Shown: piece by piece, positions 44,561-54,027 of the stretch
Layout of the letters: each line of letters starts with the position of its first letter
Numbering within the stretch: position 1 is the stretch's first letter
Origin: Flavobacteriales bacterium UBA5040
GTDB lineage: Bacteria > Bacteroidota > Bacteroidia > Flavobacteriales > Weeksellaceae
DNA: 64,000 nucleotides
Direction: 5' to 3'
Assembly (NCBI GenBank): GCA_002415135.1
Contig: DIBY01000009.1
Coordinates: 83,701 to 147,700, forward strand
Translations under genes and position numbers: made by a program
Notes under the pieces: generated by a model
Seen by the model: the letters and a program-made list of their open reading frames with translations, nothing else
The model's database searches: none
What the model was told of the DNA's origin: nothing

Positions 44561-45988
44561 TTATACTTTAAGGTCGGCTTTTAACCCGATCAAGTCGGCG
44601 TATTTTTGCAGAATTGGATTTACCTCATTTTCGATAAACTCCTCGGTTTGAATGGGCGCGAAACCGATGAAGTTTTTCGGATCTAGCACTTCTCTTATTT
44701 TTGATTTATCCATTTTTAAAGAGGTGTCATTCATAATTCTGGCAATCAAATCATTTTCTTTGCCTTCCTCTTTCACCTTTTTACTTGCTTCCATCGAATG
44801 AACGCGGATGGTTTCGTGAATTTCCTGACGGTCACCACCAGATTTCACTTCTTCCATAATAATATATTCGGTGGCCATAAACGGAAGTTCATCCATAATA
44901 TGTTTCTGAATTCTATTTTCGTAAACCACTATTCCGTTCATGATATTATTCCAGATCAAAAGAATCGCATCCACCGCTAAAAACGATTGTGGAATGGTTA
45001 ATCTTTTATTGGCCGAATCATCCAAAGTTCTTTCAAACCATTGGGTAGAAGCCACCATTGCGGAACTGGTAGACAATGACATCACGAATTTTGCCAAGGC
45101 TCCGATTCTTTCCGAACGCATTGGATTTCTTTTGTAGGCCATCGCGGAAGACCCAATCTGACTTTTCTCGAAAGGTTCTTCAATTTCTTTTAAATTCTGT
45201 AATAATCTTAGATCGTTCGTGAATTTATGTGCTGATTGAGCGATATTCGAAAGTAACGCCACCACTTTTGCATCAATTTTTCGATCATAAGTTTGTCCGG
45301 AAACACCGAATACTTTATCAAAGCCAAAACGCTTGGAAAGTTCCTTATCCAAATGTTTAACCTTGGAATAATCACCATCAAACAACTCTAAAAAACTTGC
45401 GGCTGTTCCGGTAGTTCCTTTTACACCTCTAAATCTTAACGTTTCGATGAAAAATTCTAATTCTTCAAAATCTAGAACCAAAGACTGCAACCACAAAGTA
45501 GCGCGTTTTCCAACGGTTGTTAACTGTGCGGGTTGATAATGTGTAAATCCGAGCGTCGGTAGATCTTTGTATTGAATTGCAAAATCAGCCAGATTTTTCA
45601 TCACATTGACCAATTGTTTTCTAATCAATAAAAGACCGTCGCGCATCTGAATCAAATCGGTATTATCGCCAACGAAAGCCGAAGTTGCTCCAAGGTGAAT
45701 AATTCCTTTTGCCAAAGGAGCAGCATCGCCATACGTGTGAACATGCGCCATCACGTCGTGACGGAATTTTTTCTCGTATTCTGCAGCTTTCACATAATCA
45801 ATATCTTCTGCATTTTCTTTTAGTTGTGTGATCTGCTCGTCGGAGATATCAAGACCGAGATCCTTTTCGATTTCAGCCAGTGAAATCCACAGTTTCCGCC
45901 AGTTTCGGAACTTATTATTAGGAGAGAAATTGTACAGCATTTCTTCACTAGAATATCGTTCTTCAAGAGGATTTTTGTAGGAATTCAT
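44561..45988 (-). CDS. purB: adenylosuccinate lyase
   Basis: Lyase of 475 aa acting twice in purine synthesis, on SAICAR and adenylosuccinate, releasing fumarate. The superfamily signature is GSSAMAYKRNPMRSE near residues 282-296, with HVHTYGDAAPLAKGIIHLGATS near 85-105 and LGFTHYQPAQLTTVGKR near 150. Length is normal for the 470-480 aa type. It starts the pur gene block from the right, with a TACTTTTG promoter element 19 nt upstream and its own terminator. Confidence 0.96.
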   Translation of the reverse strand: MNSYKNPLEERYSSEEMLYNFSPNNKFRNWRKLWISLAEIEKDLGLDISDEQITQLKENAEDIDYVKAAEYEKKFRHDVMAHVHTYGDAAPLAKGIIHLGATSAFVGDNTDLIQMRDGLLLIRKQLVNVMKNLADFAIQYKDLPTLGFTHYQPAQLTTVGKRATLWLQSLVLDFEELEFFIETLRFRGVKGTTGTAASFLELFDGDYSKVKHLDKELSKRFGFDKVFGVSGQTYDRKIDAKVVALLSNIAQSAHKFTNDLRLLQNLKEIEEPFEKSQIGSSAMAYKRNPMRSERIGALAKFVMSLSTSSAMVASTQWFERTLDDSANKRLTIPQSFLAVDAILLIWNNIMNGIVVYENRIQKHIMDELPFMATEYIIMEEVKSGGDRQEIHETIRVHSMEASKKVKEEGKENDLIARIMNDTSLKMDKSKIREVLDPKNFIGFAPIQTEEFIENEVNPILQKYADLIGLKADLKV

Positions 45989-46006
45989 TTTAAATCTTTA
46001 TGGTCA

Positions 46007-46014
46007 CAAAAGTA
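46007..46014 (-). promoter_or_regulatory. -7 promoter element for purB
   Basis: Minus-strand TACTTTTG, a TAnnTTTG match, 18 nt before the ATG at 45988. Confidence 0.45.
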
Positions 46015-46160
46015 ATATTTTAAGAGCAGAAATAAAAGTTAATCAATCTTAAATAAATTTTTTTTACCAACATCTTATTTAAAGCATTATTAAAAATCAG
46101 TAATTTTTTAAAAAATTGCGCAGGAAATGATTAAATTTAGAAATTAGACTTTAAAAAAAA

Positions 46161-47759
46161 ATGAATGTAGATTATATCATTATTGGGGCAGGTTCATCCG
46201 GAAGTGTTCTAGCTAATCGCTTGAGTAAAGATCCAAAAAATTCAGTTTTATTATTAGAAGCCGGTGGAAAGCCAAGTTTCTTATCTAAAATTCCAGGTTG
46301 GTATAGTTTGCTGAATCGCGGTAAAATGGACTGGGCTTTTTCAACGGAGCCTCAAAAATTCGTCAATAATCGAAAAATTTACATTCCGAGAGGAAAATCA
46401 TTAGGCGGTTCCAGTGCGACAAATGCAATGGCGTACGTTCGTGGAAATTCAAAAGATTACGATGACTGGCAACAAATGGGAAATAAAGGTTGGAACTACG
46501 AAGCAGTTCTTCCCTATTTTAAAAAATCTGAATACAACTATTCCTTTAATGATGAGTTTCACGGTAAGAATGGTGAATTAAAGGTGTCGTTGAGAAAAGA
46601 ATACCATAAATCTACTTATCAATTTATTGAAGCCTGTAAAGAAAACGGCTTAAATTTTAATGAAGATTATAACGGCGAAAAGCAGGAAGGATCTTCTTTT
46701 TTGCAGTTCACCATCGATAAAAACATTCGTCAAAGCACCTATGAGGCGTTTTTAAAAAAAATTGCTGACAGACCAAATTTAACCATCAAAACAAAAACTT
46801 TAGTAAAAAAGATATTGATTGAAAATGGAAAAGCAATTGGCGTTGAAATTTACACCGGAAAAAATTCCTCTGAAAAAATATTCTGTAATAAAGAAGTCAT
46901 TCTTTGTGCGGGTGCCATTCAATCGCCGCAGCTTTTAAAAGTTTCCGGAATTGGTCCCAAAGAGGAACTTAAAAAATTTAATATTGAAGTAATTAAAGAT
47001 TTGCCCGCAGTTGGAGAAAATCTGAAAGACCACGTTTGGACCGGAACCAGTGATTTTAGTAACGTAAATGGCCTCAACACCATTATTAAAAAAACGGGTT
47101 TCGTCAACAACTTACTTCAATATTTTCGAAAAAAGGAATCTTTGCTCAACCACTCTATTATTGAAACGACCTCCTTTTTTAAATCTTCAGAAGAGAAGGA
47201 GATTCCAGATCTGCAGTTTCATTTTTCACCTTTACATATGGGAAGTGATTATAAAGCAGACATGTACAACCCATTTTCGCTCCCATTGACCAATGGATAT
47301 ACGATTTTAGTAATTTTACTTCATCCTGAAAGTATGGGTTCCATTGGTTTACAATCTAATGACAGTCGGGTTCCGCCAGTTATTCAACCCAATTTTTTAT
47401 CGAAAGAAAATGATGTCAAGCGATTGTTAACTGGCTTAAAAAGAGCAATGGCAGTTTTGGATTCTGCGAGTTTTGATGATGTCCGATTAGAGAAAATGAA
47501 CTGGCCTCCAAGAAATGCCTCTGATGAAATTTTGATCGATCATATTAAAAAAACTTTAGAAACACTTTATCATCCTGTTGGCACGTGCAGAATGGGAAGT
47601 GATGAAAATTCTGTGGTAAATTATAAGTTGCAGGTTCATGGCATTGAAAATCTCAGAGTTGCAGATGCTTCGATAATGCCTGATATTATTTCTGGAAATA
47701 CCAATGCGGCATGTATTATGATTGGAGAAAAGGCGGCAGATTTTATATTAAAGAACTAA
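46161..47759 (+). CDS. GMC-family FAD-dependent oxidoreductase (choline dehydrogenase-like)
   Basis: Flavoenzyme of 532 aa. The FAD-binding Rossmann motif IIIGAGSSGSVLANRLS opens the protein, with EAGG after strand two. The GMC signature 1 is GKSLGGSSATNAMAYVRGN near 75-93, signature 2 is GAIQSPQLLKVSGIGP near 252-267, and the C-terminal HPVGTCRMG...NTNAACIMIGE carries the catalytic His pair region. Substrates are primary alcohols such as choline. An aldehyde dehydrogenase gene follows after 57 nt, so the pair probably oxidises an alcohol to an acid. The class 3 ALDH partner argues against a true BetA/BetB pair. Confidence 0.93.
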   Translation: MNVDYIIIGAGSSGSVLANRLSKDPKNSVLLLEAGGKPSFLSKIPGWYSLLNRGKMDWAFSTEPQKFVNNRKIYIPRGKSLGGSSATNAMAYVRGNSKDYDDWQQMGNKGWNYEAVLPYFKKSEYNYSFNDEFHGKNGELKVSLRKEYHKSTYQFIEACKENGLNFNEDYNGEKQEGSSFLQFTIDKNIRQSTYEAFLKKIADRPNLTIKTKTLVKKILIENGKAIGVEIYTGKNSSEKIFCNKEVILCAGAIQSPQLLKVSGIGPKEELKKFNIEVIKDLPAVGENLKDHVWTGTSDFSNVNGLNTIIKKTGFVNNLLQYFRKKESLLNHSIIETTSFFKSSEEKEIPDLQFHFSPLHMGSDYKADMYNPFSLPLTNGYTILVILLHPESMGSIGLQSNDSRVPPVIQPNFLSKENDVKRLLTGLKRAMAVLDSASFDDVRLEKMNWPPRNASDEILIDHIKKTLETLYHPVGTCRMGSDENSVVNYKLQVHGIENLRVADASIMPDIISGNTNAACIMIGEKAADFILKN

Positions 47760-47816
47760 TTAATTTTTATCAAAAAACAGTTCACTAAATTTACTTCAAA
47801 CTACAAATACAAAATA

Positions 47817-49178
47817 ATGGATTTTCAAAATATTTTAAAAGAACAACGGGAATTTTTCAACAGCCAAAAAACAAAAAATCTGAGCTTCCGAAAAATGTAT
47901 CTCGAAAAACTCAGAGATGTCATTCTGAAAAATGAGGAGCTATTATATGAGGCGATCTCTAAAGATTTTGGGAAATCGAAATTTGAGACTTATGCGGTAG
48001 AGATCTCTTTTGTTTTAAAAGACATCGATTATTTCTTGAAAAACCTGAAATCGTTATCAAGACCAAAAAGGGTTGGGACCAATATTGCCAATCAATTTGG
48101 ATCCAGTAAAATTCATCCCGAACCTCTTGGATGTACTTTAGTGATCGGTGCGTGGAATTATCCTTATCAACTTTCGTTATCGCCTATGGTTGCTGCGTTG
48201 GCCGCGGGAAACACCTGTATTTTGAAACCGAGTGAAATCGCGGAGAATACGATGAAAGCGATGTCTAAAATTATTAATGAAAATTTCCCGAAAGAATATT
48301 TACACGTAATAGAGGGCGGAATTGAAGAAACAACCGAAATTTTAAAATTGAAGTTTGACAAAATATTTTTCACAGGAAGCACCAAAGTTGGAAAGATCGT
48401 TTACGAAGCTGCTGCAAAAAATCTGACGCCGGTTATTTTGGAATTGGGTGGAAAAAGTCCTGTTATTGTTACATCAGAAGCCAACTTCGAAGTCGCTGCC
48501 AAAAGAATCGTTTGGGGGAAATTTTTGAATGCCGGACAAACCTGTGTAGCACCCGATTATATTTTGGTCGATGAGAAAGTAAAAGACAGTTTTCTGGATT
48601 CTTTAAAATCTTACATTCAAAAATTTAATTATCAGCCAGATTCTGAACACTATACCAGAATTATTAATGATAGAAACTTCGACCGATTAATTAAATTAAT
48701 TGATCAGGAGAAAGTATTCTTTGGTGGAAAATATGATGCGGCGAAAAGATTTATTGAGCCAACCATCATGAACAACGTAACCTGGGACGACGCTGTGATG
48801 CAGGAAGAAATTTTCGGACCGATCCTACCGGTTTTGACTTTCAAAAATTTCAATGAAGCCTTACTTCAAATTGGAGCTCACGAAAAACCACTCTCAGCTT
48901 ACTTATTCACGAATGATTCGGAAGAAAAAGAAAACTTTATTTCTAAAATATCTTTTGGTGGTGGCTGTATCAATGATGTAGCGATGCATCTGAGCAACGA
49001 TTCCCTGCCTTTTGGCGGTGTCGGAAATTCGGGAATGGGAAACTATCACGGTAAATTTGGCTTTGAGGCATTTTCTCATCAGAAATCAATTCTGGATCGT
49101 GCAACCTGGGGTGAACCGGATTTAAAATATCCACCGTACACTGAGAAAAAACTTAATTGGATCAAGAAATTATTATAA
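47817..49178 (+). CDS. aldehyde dehydrogenase, class 3 type
   Basis: NAD(P)-dependent aldehyde dehydrogenase of 453 aa. The catalytic cysteine is in FLNAGQTCVAPDYIL near residue 243, the general base Glu in LELGGKSPVIV near 209, and TGSTKVGK forms the cofactor loop near 183. The short length and the lack of an extended N-terminus fit class 3 (fatty or aromatic aldehydes). It follows the GMC oxidoreductase on the same strand, which may supply its aldehyde. A strong terminator follows. Confidence 0.94.
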   Translation: MDFQNILKEQREFFNSQKTKNLSFRKMYLEKLRDVILKNEELLYEAISKDFGKSKFETYAVEISFVLKDIDYFLKNLKSLSRPKRVGTNIANQFGSSKIHPEPLGCTLVIGAWNYPYQLSLSPMVAALAAGNTCILKPSEIAENTMKAMSKIINENFPKEYLHVIEGGIEETTEILKLKFDKIFFTGSTKVGKIVYEAAAKNLTPVILELGGKSPVIVTSEANFEVAAKRIVWGKFLNAGQTCVAPDYILVDEKVKDSFLDSLKSYIQKFNYQPDSEHYTRIINDRNFDRLIKLIDQEKVFFGGKYDAAKRFIEPTIMNNVTWDDAVMQEEIFGPILPVLTFKNFNEALLQIGAHEKPLSAYLFTNDSEEKENFISKISFGGGCINDVAMHLSNDSLPFGGVGNSGMGNYHGKFGFEAFSHQKSILDRATWGEPDLKYPPYTEKKLNWIKKLL

Positions 49179-49212
49179 AAAAGTCCCGTCAATATTTTGA
49201 CGGGACTTTTTT
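49177..49212. terminator. bidirectional terminator after the aldehyde dehydrogenase gene
   Basis: 16-bp stem AAAAAAGTCCCGTCAA / TTGACGGGACTTTTTT (49177-49192, 49197-49212) with a 4-nt loop. It also serves the convergent thioredoxin-like gene. Confidence 0.9.
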
Positions 49213-49215
49213 ACT

Positions 49216-49806
49216 TTATGATTTTGGAGCCCAGTCCGTAAAGAATGCTTTGACCTTTTCGATACTGTATCCTTTTCCTTCTTCCAAAACTGCGCTGTCT
49301 TGGGTATGAATCATTTTTCCATTTTTATCTAAAACGACGAAAACCGGATAACCGAATTTTTCTCCCGGATTGCCATATTTCGCAAAAACTTTTTCGTTTT
49401 TATTTTCCGGTGAATAATTGAGATGATAATAAAGATAATTTTCATCAACAACATTTTTTAATTCTGGCGTCGTCTGAACAAACTGATTAAATCTTAAACA
49501 CCAAATACACCAGTTTCCACCAGCTTGAAGAATAATATTCTTGTTCTCTTTCTGAGCCTGTTTTACCAATTCAGCAATCTTTGCCTCTGCATTTTCCTTA
49601 TCATTATAAGGTTTCGGCAGTTTAGCTTTTTCTTCTGCGGCTGCTTTTTTCTTGGCTTCCAGAATGGAAGTACTGTCTGATTCCACAAGAAGCGTCTTAT
49701 CAGAAGTAGCATCTTTTACTTTAATATTTTCGGCTTTCTGGGAACATGCCAACGTCGTAACGAGTAACGAAGAGAGCACCAAAATTTTTAACGGTCTATT
49801 TTTCAT
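49216..49806 (-). CDS. thioredoxin-like lipoprotein
   Basis: Protein of 196 aa with a lipoprotein signal (LLVTTLACSQ, lipidated Cys21). After a charged lysine/glutamate-rich linker comes a thioredoxin fold of the DUF255/thioredoxin_7 type with the redox motif GGNWCIWCLRF, near residues 103-106 for CIWC. The cis-proline region reads KFGYPVFVVLDKNGK. Probably a periplasmic disulfide reductase or isomerase. It is monocistronic and convergent with the aldehyde dehydrogenase gene. Confidence 0.87.
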   Translation of the reverse strand: MKNRPLKILVLSSLLVTTLACSQKAENIKVKDATSDKTLLVESDSTSILEAKKKAAAEEKAKLPKPYNDKENAEAKIAELVKQAQKENKNIILQAGGNWCIWCLRFNQFVQTTPELKNVVDENYLYYHLNYSPENKNEKVFAKYGNPGEKFGYPVFVVLDKNGKMIHTQDSAVLEEGKGYSIEKVKAFFTDWAPKS

Positions 49807-49873
49807 TTTTATTATTTCAAATTATTCTTTGCAAATTAACAAAAATAGAGCCAACGGTAAAGTTTATTATCGC

Positions 49874-49881
49874 TAAATTTG
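49874..49881 (+). promoter_or_regulatory. -7 promoter element for the lipid A acyltransferase gene
   Basis: TAAATTTG, consensus TAnnTTTG, 10 nt before the ATG at 49892. Confidence 0.5.
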
Positions 49882-49891
49882 CGAATTATTT

Positions 49892-50767
49892 ATGAACTTT
49901 ATATTTAAATTTTTACTCCTTTTTTCAAGACTCCCGTTGCGGGTTTTGTATTTGTTTTCAGATTTCATTTTTTTTGTCATCTACCATATCGTTGGCTACA
50001 GGCGCAAAGTAGTATTTGAAAATCTTCAGAATTCTTTCCCGTCAAAATCTGTGGAAGAACTGAAGAAGATCGAGCGAAAATTTTATGTTAACTTTTGTGA
50101 TTATATCGTAGAAACATTCAAATCATTTACCGTTTCTTCCAAAGAATTGCGTGTTAGAGTTCAACATATCAATCAACATGTTTTTGACGATGCAAAAGCC
50201 GAACAGAAAAATGTTATTCTTTTGGCAGGTCATGTTTTTAACTGGGAGTGGTTTAATGCTTTAGCGTTAAGTGTTGCGCAGGATAACTGCCATCCCGTTT
50301 ACAGAAAGGTCCAGAGTGGTTTTTGGGAACAGAAAATTAAAGAACTCAGAACCCGTTTCGGGAATCAACCCTTAGAAGCAAAAGAAGTAGTTCGACATAT
50401 TTTCAGAAATCCTAACGATGGTAATTCTATCTATTTATTCGTTGCCGATCAAACTCCACACGTTTCAGAAGTTACTTTTGGTTTAAAATTTTTAAATCAA
50501 AAAACACCTGTCTTTGTTGGTTATGATAAGCTTTCAACGAGAATGGATCTGGCATTTATTTACTGCGATATGAAGAAAGTAAAACGAGGATTTTATCAGG
50601 TTAATTATTATCGTATTCAGCCAGATGGTGAAAAATTCGTGGAACATGAGGTGGTGAAAAAATTCCACACTTTGTTGGAAAATACCATTAACAAAAGGCC
50701 AGACAATTATCTTTGGTCTCATAGAAGATGGAAATATCAGCACGCCATTAAGGTTATGGGCGAATAA
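49892..50767 (+). CDS. LpxL/HtrB-family lipid A acyltransferase
   Basis: Inner-membrane acyltransferase of 291 aa. An N-terminal hydrophobic segment (about 1-35) anchors it; the catalytic HxxxxE motif reads GHVFNWEWFN near residue 110; YLFVADQTP near 190 is the second conserved block. It adds a secondary acyl chain to lipid A precursors. A glycosyltransferase gene follows after 39 nt, so cell-surface lipid or glycan work is a shared theme. Confidence 0.9.
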   Translation: MNFIFKFLLLFSRLPLRVLYLFSDFIFFVIYHIVGYRRKVVFENLQNSFPSKSVEELKKIERKFYVNFCDYIVETFKSFTVSSKELRVRVQHINQHVFDDAKAEQKNVILLAGHVFNWEWFNALALSVAQDNCHPVYRKVQSGFWEQKIKELRTRFGNQPLEAKEVVRHIFRNPNDGNSIYLFVADQTPHVSEVTFGLKFLNQKTPVFVGYDKLSTRMDLAFIYCDMKKVKRGFYQVNYYRIQPDGEKFVEHEVVKKFHTLLENTINKRPDNYLWSHRRWKYQHAIKVMGE

Positions 50768-50806
50768 ATCCTTACCTTCTTTTTATAAATATTTAGCATC
50801 TAAAAT

Positions 50807-51769
50807 TTGGATTTAGCAATCGTCATATTAAATTGGAATGGAAAAAACTGGTTAGAAAAATTTCTTCCCAATGTTATTGCACATTCTGAAAACACTTCTA
50901 TATATGTCATTGATAATTCATCTACCGACGATTCCGTTCGCTTTTTAGAACAAAATTTTCCTCATATAAAAATCGTTCATAATAAAGAAAACCATGGCTT
51001 TGCTGGAGGTTATAATGAAGGTTTAAAAGAAATCAGCCACGAATTCTACTGCTTACTCAATTCAGATGTTGAAGTGACGGAGAACTGGCTCACTCCTATT
51101 CAAAATATTTTTGCGAGCGATTCCCAAATTGCTGCGGTTCAACCCAAAATTCTTGATTTTAATAAAAAAAATTCTTTTGAATTTGCGGGAGCTGCAGGTG
51201 GATTTTTGGATAATCTAGGTTATCCTTATTGTCGAGGTCGCATTTTTGAAAACATCGAACAAGACCACGGACAATATAACGATGAAGTTGAAATTTTCTG
51301 GGCTTCTGGTTGCTGCTTTTTTATTCGGTCTAAAGATTTTTGGGCTCAAAATGGTTTTGATGAAAGATTCTTTGCACATCAGGAAGAAATTGATTTGTGC
51401 TGGCGTCTAAAAAACTCGGGCAAGAAAATATTTTATACTGGAAAATCAACAGTTTATCATGTCGGCGGCGGCACCTTAAATAAACAAAGCCCACAGAAGA
51501 CTTTTTTAAATATGCGGAATAATCTTTCCATGATTTTAAAAAATATGCCTTTGATTAATGGAATCCTTTTGGTTCTATTCCGGATGATTCTCGATGGATT
51601 TGCTGGAATTTACTTTGGTTATAAAAATGGACTGTCCCATTTTTGGGCTGTAATTCGTGCGCACTTTTCCTTTTACGGACAGATTCCACAAACGCTGAAA
51701 CTTCGTCAGAAGAATCAGATCACCGATTTCTATGAAGCGAAATGGTTGGTTTTTAAAAACTTCCTCTAA
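50807..51769 (+). CDS. family 2 glycosyltransferase (TTG start)
   Basis: GT-A fold glycosyltransferase of 320 aa. It opens LAIVILNWNGKNWLEKFLP, with NHGFAGGYNEGL near 63 and the metal-binding region in YCLLNSDVEV near 80, followed by EEIDLCWRLKNSGKKIFY near 200 and a C-terminal membrane-associated stretch. It resembles rhamnosyltransferase-type enzymes of surface polysaccharide synthesis. The only possible start is TTG at 50807, since a stop codon lies two codons upstream and no ATG or GTG is in frame. Confidence 0.9.
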   Translation: MDLAIVILNWNGKNWLEKFLPNVIAHSENTSIYVIDNSSTDDSVRFLEQNFPHIKIVHNKENHGFAGGYNEGLKEISHEFYCLLNSDVEVTENWLTPIQNIFASDSQIAAVQPKILDFNKKNSFEFAGAAGGFLDNLGYPYCRGRIFENIEQDHGQYNDEVEIFWASGCCFFIRSKDFWAQNGFDERFFAHQEEIDLCWRLKNSGKKIFYTGKSTVYHVGGGTLNKQSPQKTFLNMRNNLSMILKNMPLINGILLVLFRMILDGFAGIYFGYKNGLSHFWAVIRAHFSFYGQIPQTLKLRQKNQITDFYEAKWLVFKNFL

Positions 51770-51822
51770 AAATTTTCTATTCTTTCCATCTTGTTTGGGG
51801 TATATTTATCTAAATTTATGCT

Positions 51823-52680
51823 ATGAATATAGATATCTACTTTATCATTTCTGTCATCGTGGTGATCATTCTGGTTATTGGCGTTCTCATCTATTTTTTC
51901 CAGCATAAATTTTTCTTTCAGCCAGAAAAACTTCCAGCAGATTTTAAATTCGCTTATGACCATTTAAAAGCGGAGGAGAAATTTGTGGAGACCGAAAAAG
52001 GCGCACATATCAGTTACCTTCATTTTCAGATTGACGATCCAAAAGGCGTCGTCATTTATTTGAAAGGAAATACAAAAAGTATCAAAGGCTGGGGAAAATT
52101 TGCCATCGATTTTACACGATTAGGTTATGAAGTGGTGATGATGGATTATCGTGGATTTGGAAAAAGTACGGGGAAAAGAACGGTTGAAGGCATGAAACGA
52201 GATTCTCAGTTCATTTATAATATTGTGAAAAAAGAATTCAGTGAAAATAAAATTGTAGTTTATGGACGATCGCTCGGTTCTGGATTTGCTGCAAGACTTG
52301 CTTCGAAAAACAATCCTCGATTGTTGATTCTTACCTCGCCTCTGTATTCATTACTAAGAACGATTCATCGCTACTTACCATTCATGCCTGCAAAACCATT
52401 CCTAAGATATAACATTCCAACTTTTCAGTATTTAAAAAATGTACGCTGTCCCATTAAAATTATTCATGGTAGCGATGACCGACTGGTTCCCATCAACACT
52501 GCCATCGATCTTTCTGAGATCAATCCTGACCTCTCAAGACTTTATGTGATATTAAGAGCTGGCCACATCGACATCCATCAATTTGAAGAATACCATCGGG
52601 TCATGGAAGAAATATTCGATGAAAGGAAAGTTTTCATCGACGCTGAAACAACTAGTTTAGGTTATTCTCACCGGAAATAA
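51823..52680 (+). CDS. membrane-anchored alpha/beta hydrolase
   Basis: Protein of 285 aa with an N-terminal membrane helix (about 5-28) and an alpha/beta-hydrolase domain. The nucleophile elbow is GRSLGSG near residue 150, the acid is in HGSDDRLVP and the catalytic His in RAGHIDIHQF. The oxyanion region shows VVMMDYRGFGKSTG. It is similar in layout to the hydrolase gene at 54028, which lies beyond the CBS-domain gene. The substrate is unknown; BAAT/bem46-like lipases are the closest type. Confidence 0.88.
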   Translation: MNIDIYFIISVIVVIILVIGVLIYFFQHKFFFQPEKLPADFKFAYDHLKAEEKFVETEKGAHISYLHFQIDDPKGVVIYLKGNTKSIKGWGKFAIDFTRLGYEVVMMDYRGFGKSTGKRTVEGMKRDSQFIYNIVKKEFSENKIVVYGRSLGSGFAARLASKNNPRLLILTSPLYSLLRTIHRYLPFMPAKPFLRYNIPTFQYLKNVRCPIKIIHGSDDRLVPINTAIDLSEINPDLSRLYVILRAGHIDIHQFEEYHRVMEEIFDERKVFIDAETTSLGYSHRK

Positions 52681-52707
52681 AAAATTTACTGATAACATCA
52701 AAAAAAT

Positions 52708-52715
52708 TATCTTTG
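52708..52715 (+). promoter_or_regulatory. -7 promoter element for the CNNM/CBS gene
   Basis: TATCTTTG, a full TAnnTTTG match, 19 nt before the ATG at 52735. Confidence 0.5.
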
Positions 52716-52734
52716 TGGTAATTAAAAGATTTTA

Positions 52735-54027
52735 ATGGAATTATTGATCATTATTTTACTCGTTCTACTTAATGGAGTGTTTGCAATGTCAGAAATGTCA
52801 CTCGTTTCTTCCCGTAAATTTAAATTAGAAAACTCTGCCAGAAAAGGCAATACGTCTGCTAAGAAAGCCGTGGAACTTTCAGAAAATCCAACCAAATTTT
52901 TATCGACCGTGCAGATCGGAATCACCTTAATCGGGATTTTGCTGGGAGTTTATTCCGGTGAGAATCTTACCAATGATTTTAGAGGATTTTTAGATCAATT
53001 CGCAATCATTCAGCCTTATTCGAAACCTTTGTCAACCATCGGAATTGTTATTTTTATCACCTACCTCTCTATTTTATTAGGAGAACTTTTACCGAAAAGA
53101 ATTGCAATGACTTTTCCGGAGCGAATTATTATATTGCTCGCAAAACCGATGGATATTTTATCTAAAATAACCTCACCATTTGTTTTACTGCTTACCACCT
53201 CCAATAATGTGTTGTTGAAGGTATTGGGAATAAAAAACACCTCAGACAGTATTATCAGCGAAGAAGAAATAAAATCAATCGTAAGAGAAAGTGCCTTGGA
53301 AGGAGAGATCGACGAAATTGAACAAAATATAGTGGAACGTGTTTTTGAATTAGGAGACCGAAAAATCAATACTCTTTTGACGCACAGAACTGCCATAACA
53401 TCGTTCAATATTAATGATCCTTTAGAAGAAATTCTACAGAAAATAAAAATCGAAAAACACAACGCTTATCCAGTCACAACGGGAAATAGCCTGGATGATA
53501 TTGCGGGAATTGTAATGCTGAAAGATATTTTCCCCATCGAAGATCCTGTAAATTTTGATTTGAAAAAACATTTGAGACAACCTGTTTATCTTAATGAAAA
53601 TTATTATGCTTACAAAGTATTGGAAATTTTCAAAAAAGAAAAAAATCATTATGGTGTTGTCATCGATGAATATGGTAATACGGTTGGAATCATCACCATG
53701 CATGATGTTTTAGATGCGTTGGTGGGAAACACAGCTACCAATGAAAACTTTGACTATAGAATCACCCAACGAAATGAAAACAGCTGGCTTGCCGATGCTC
53801 AGTTTCCGATCGTTGAGTTTATTAAATATTTTCAGCTGGATTATGAATTTGATAATAAGGATAACTACACCACATTGGTTGGTTTTTTCCTCAATGAACA
53901 TCAAGGTTCTACCGAAGTCGGAGATAAAATAAGAATAGATGATCTGGAATTGGAAATTATTGACAAGGACAGACAACGCGTTGATAAAATATTAATTACC
54001 AGAAATGAATCCATTTCAGAACGATAA
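52735..54027 (+). CDS. CNNM/CorC-type (HlyC/CorC) membrane protein with CBS domains
   Basis: Protein of 430 aa. The N-terminal DUF21 (CNNM) membrane domain has about four helices and opens with GVFAMSEMSLVSSRKFKLE. Two CBS domains follow (about 205-325, with NAYPVTTG and YGVVIDEYGNTVGIIT). The C-terminal CorC_HlyC domain contains YTTLVGFFL. The family exports magnesium or other divalent cations; the haemolysin name is historical. The stop is followed with no gap by the next hydrolase gene. Confidence 0.92.
   Translation: MELLIIILLVLLNGVFAMSEMSLVSSRKFKLENSARKGNTSAKKAVELSENPTKFLSTVQIGITLIGILLGVYSGENLTNDFRGFLDQFAIIQPYSKPLSTIGIVIFITYLSILLGELLPKRIAMTFPERIIILLAKPMDILSKITSPFVLLLTTSNNVLLKVLGIKNTSDSIISEEEIKSIVRESALEGEIDEIEQNIVERVFELGDRKINTLLTHRTAITSFNINDPLEEILQKIKIEKHNAYPVTTGNSLDDIAGIVMLKDIFPIEDPVNFDLKKHLRQPVYLNENYYAYKVLEIFKKEKNHYGVVIDEYGNTVGIITMHDVLDALVGNTATNENFDYRITQRNENSWLADAQFPIVEFIKYFQLDYEFDNKDNYTTLVGFFLNEHQGSTEVGDKIRIDDLELEIIDKDRQRVDKILITRNESISER

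Noticed and set aside
52735..54027. GldE or haemolysin assignment of the CBS-domain protein
   Set aside because: The domain order is that of general CNNM/CorC cation exporters; nothing specific to GldE or toxicity is visible.
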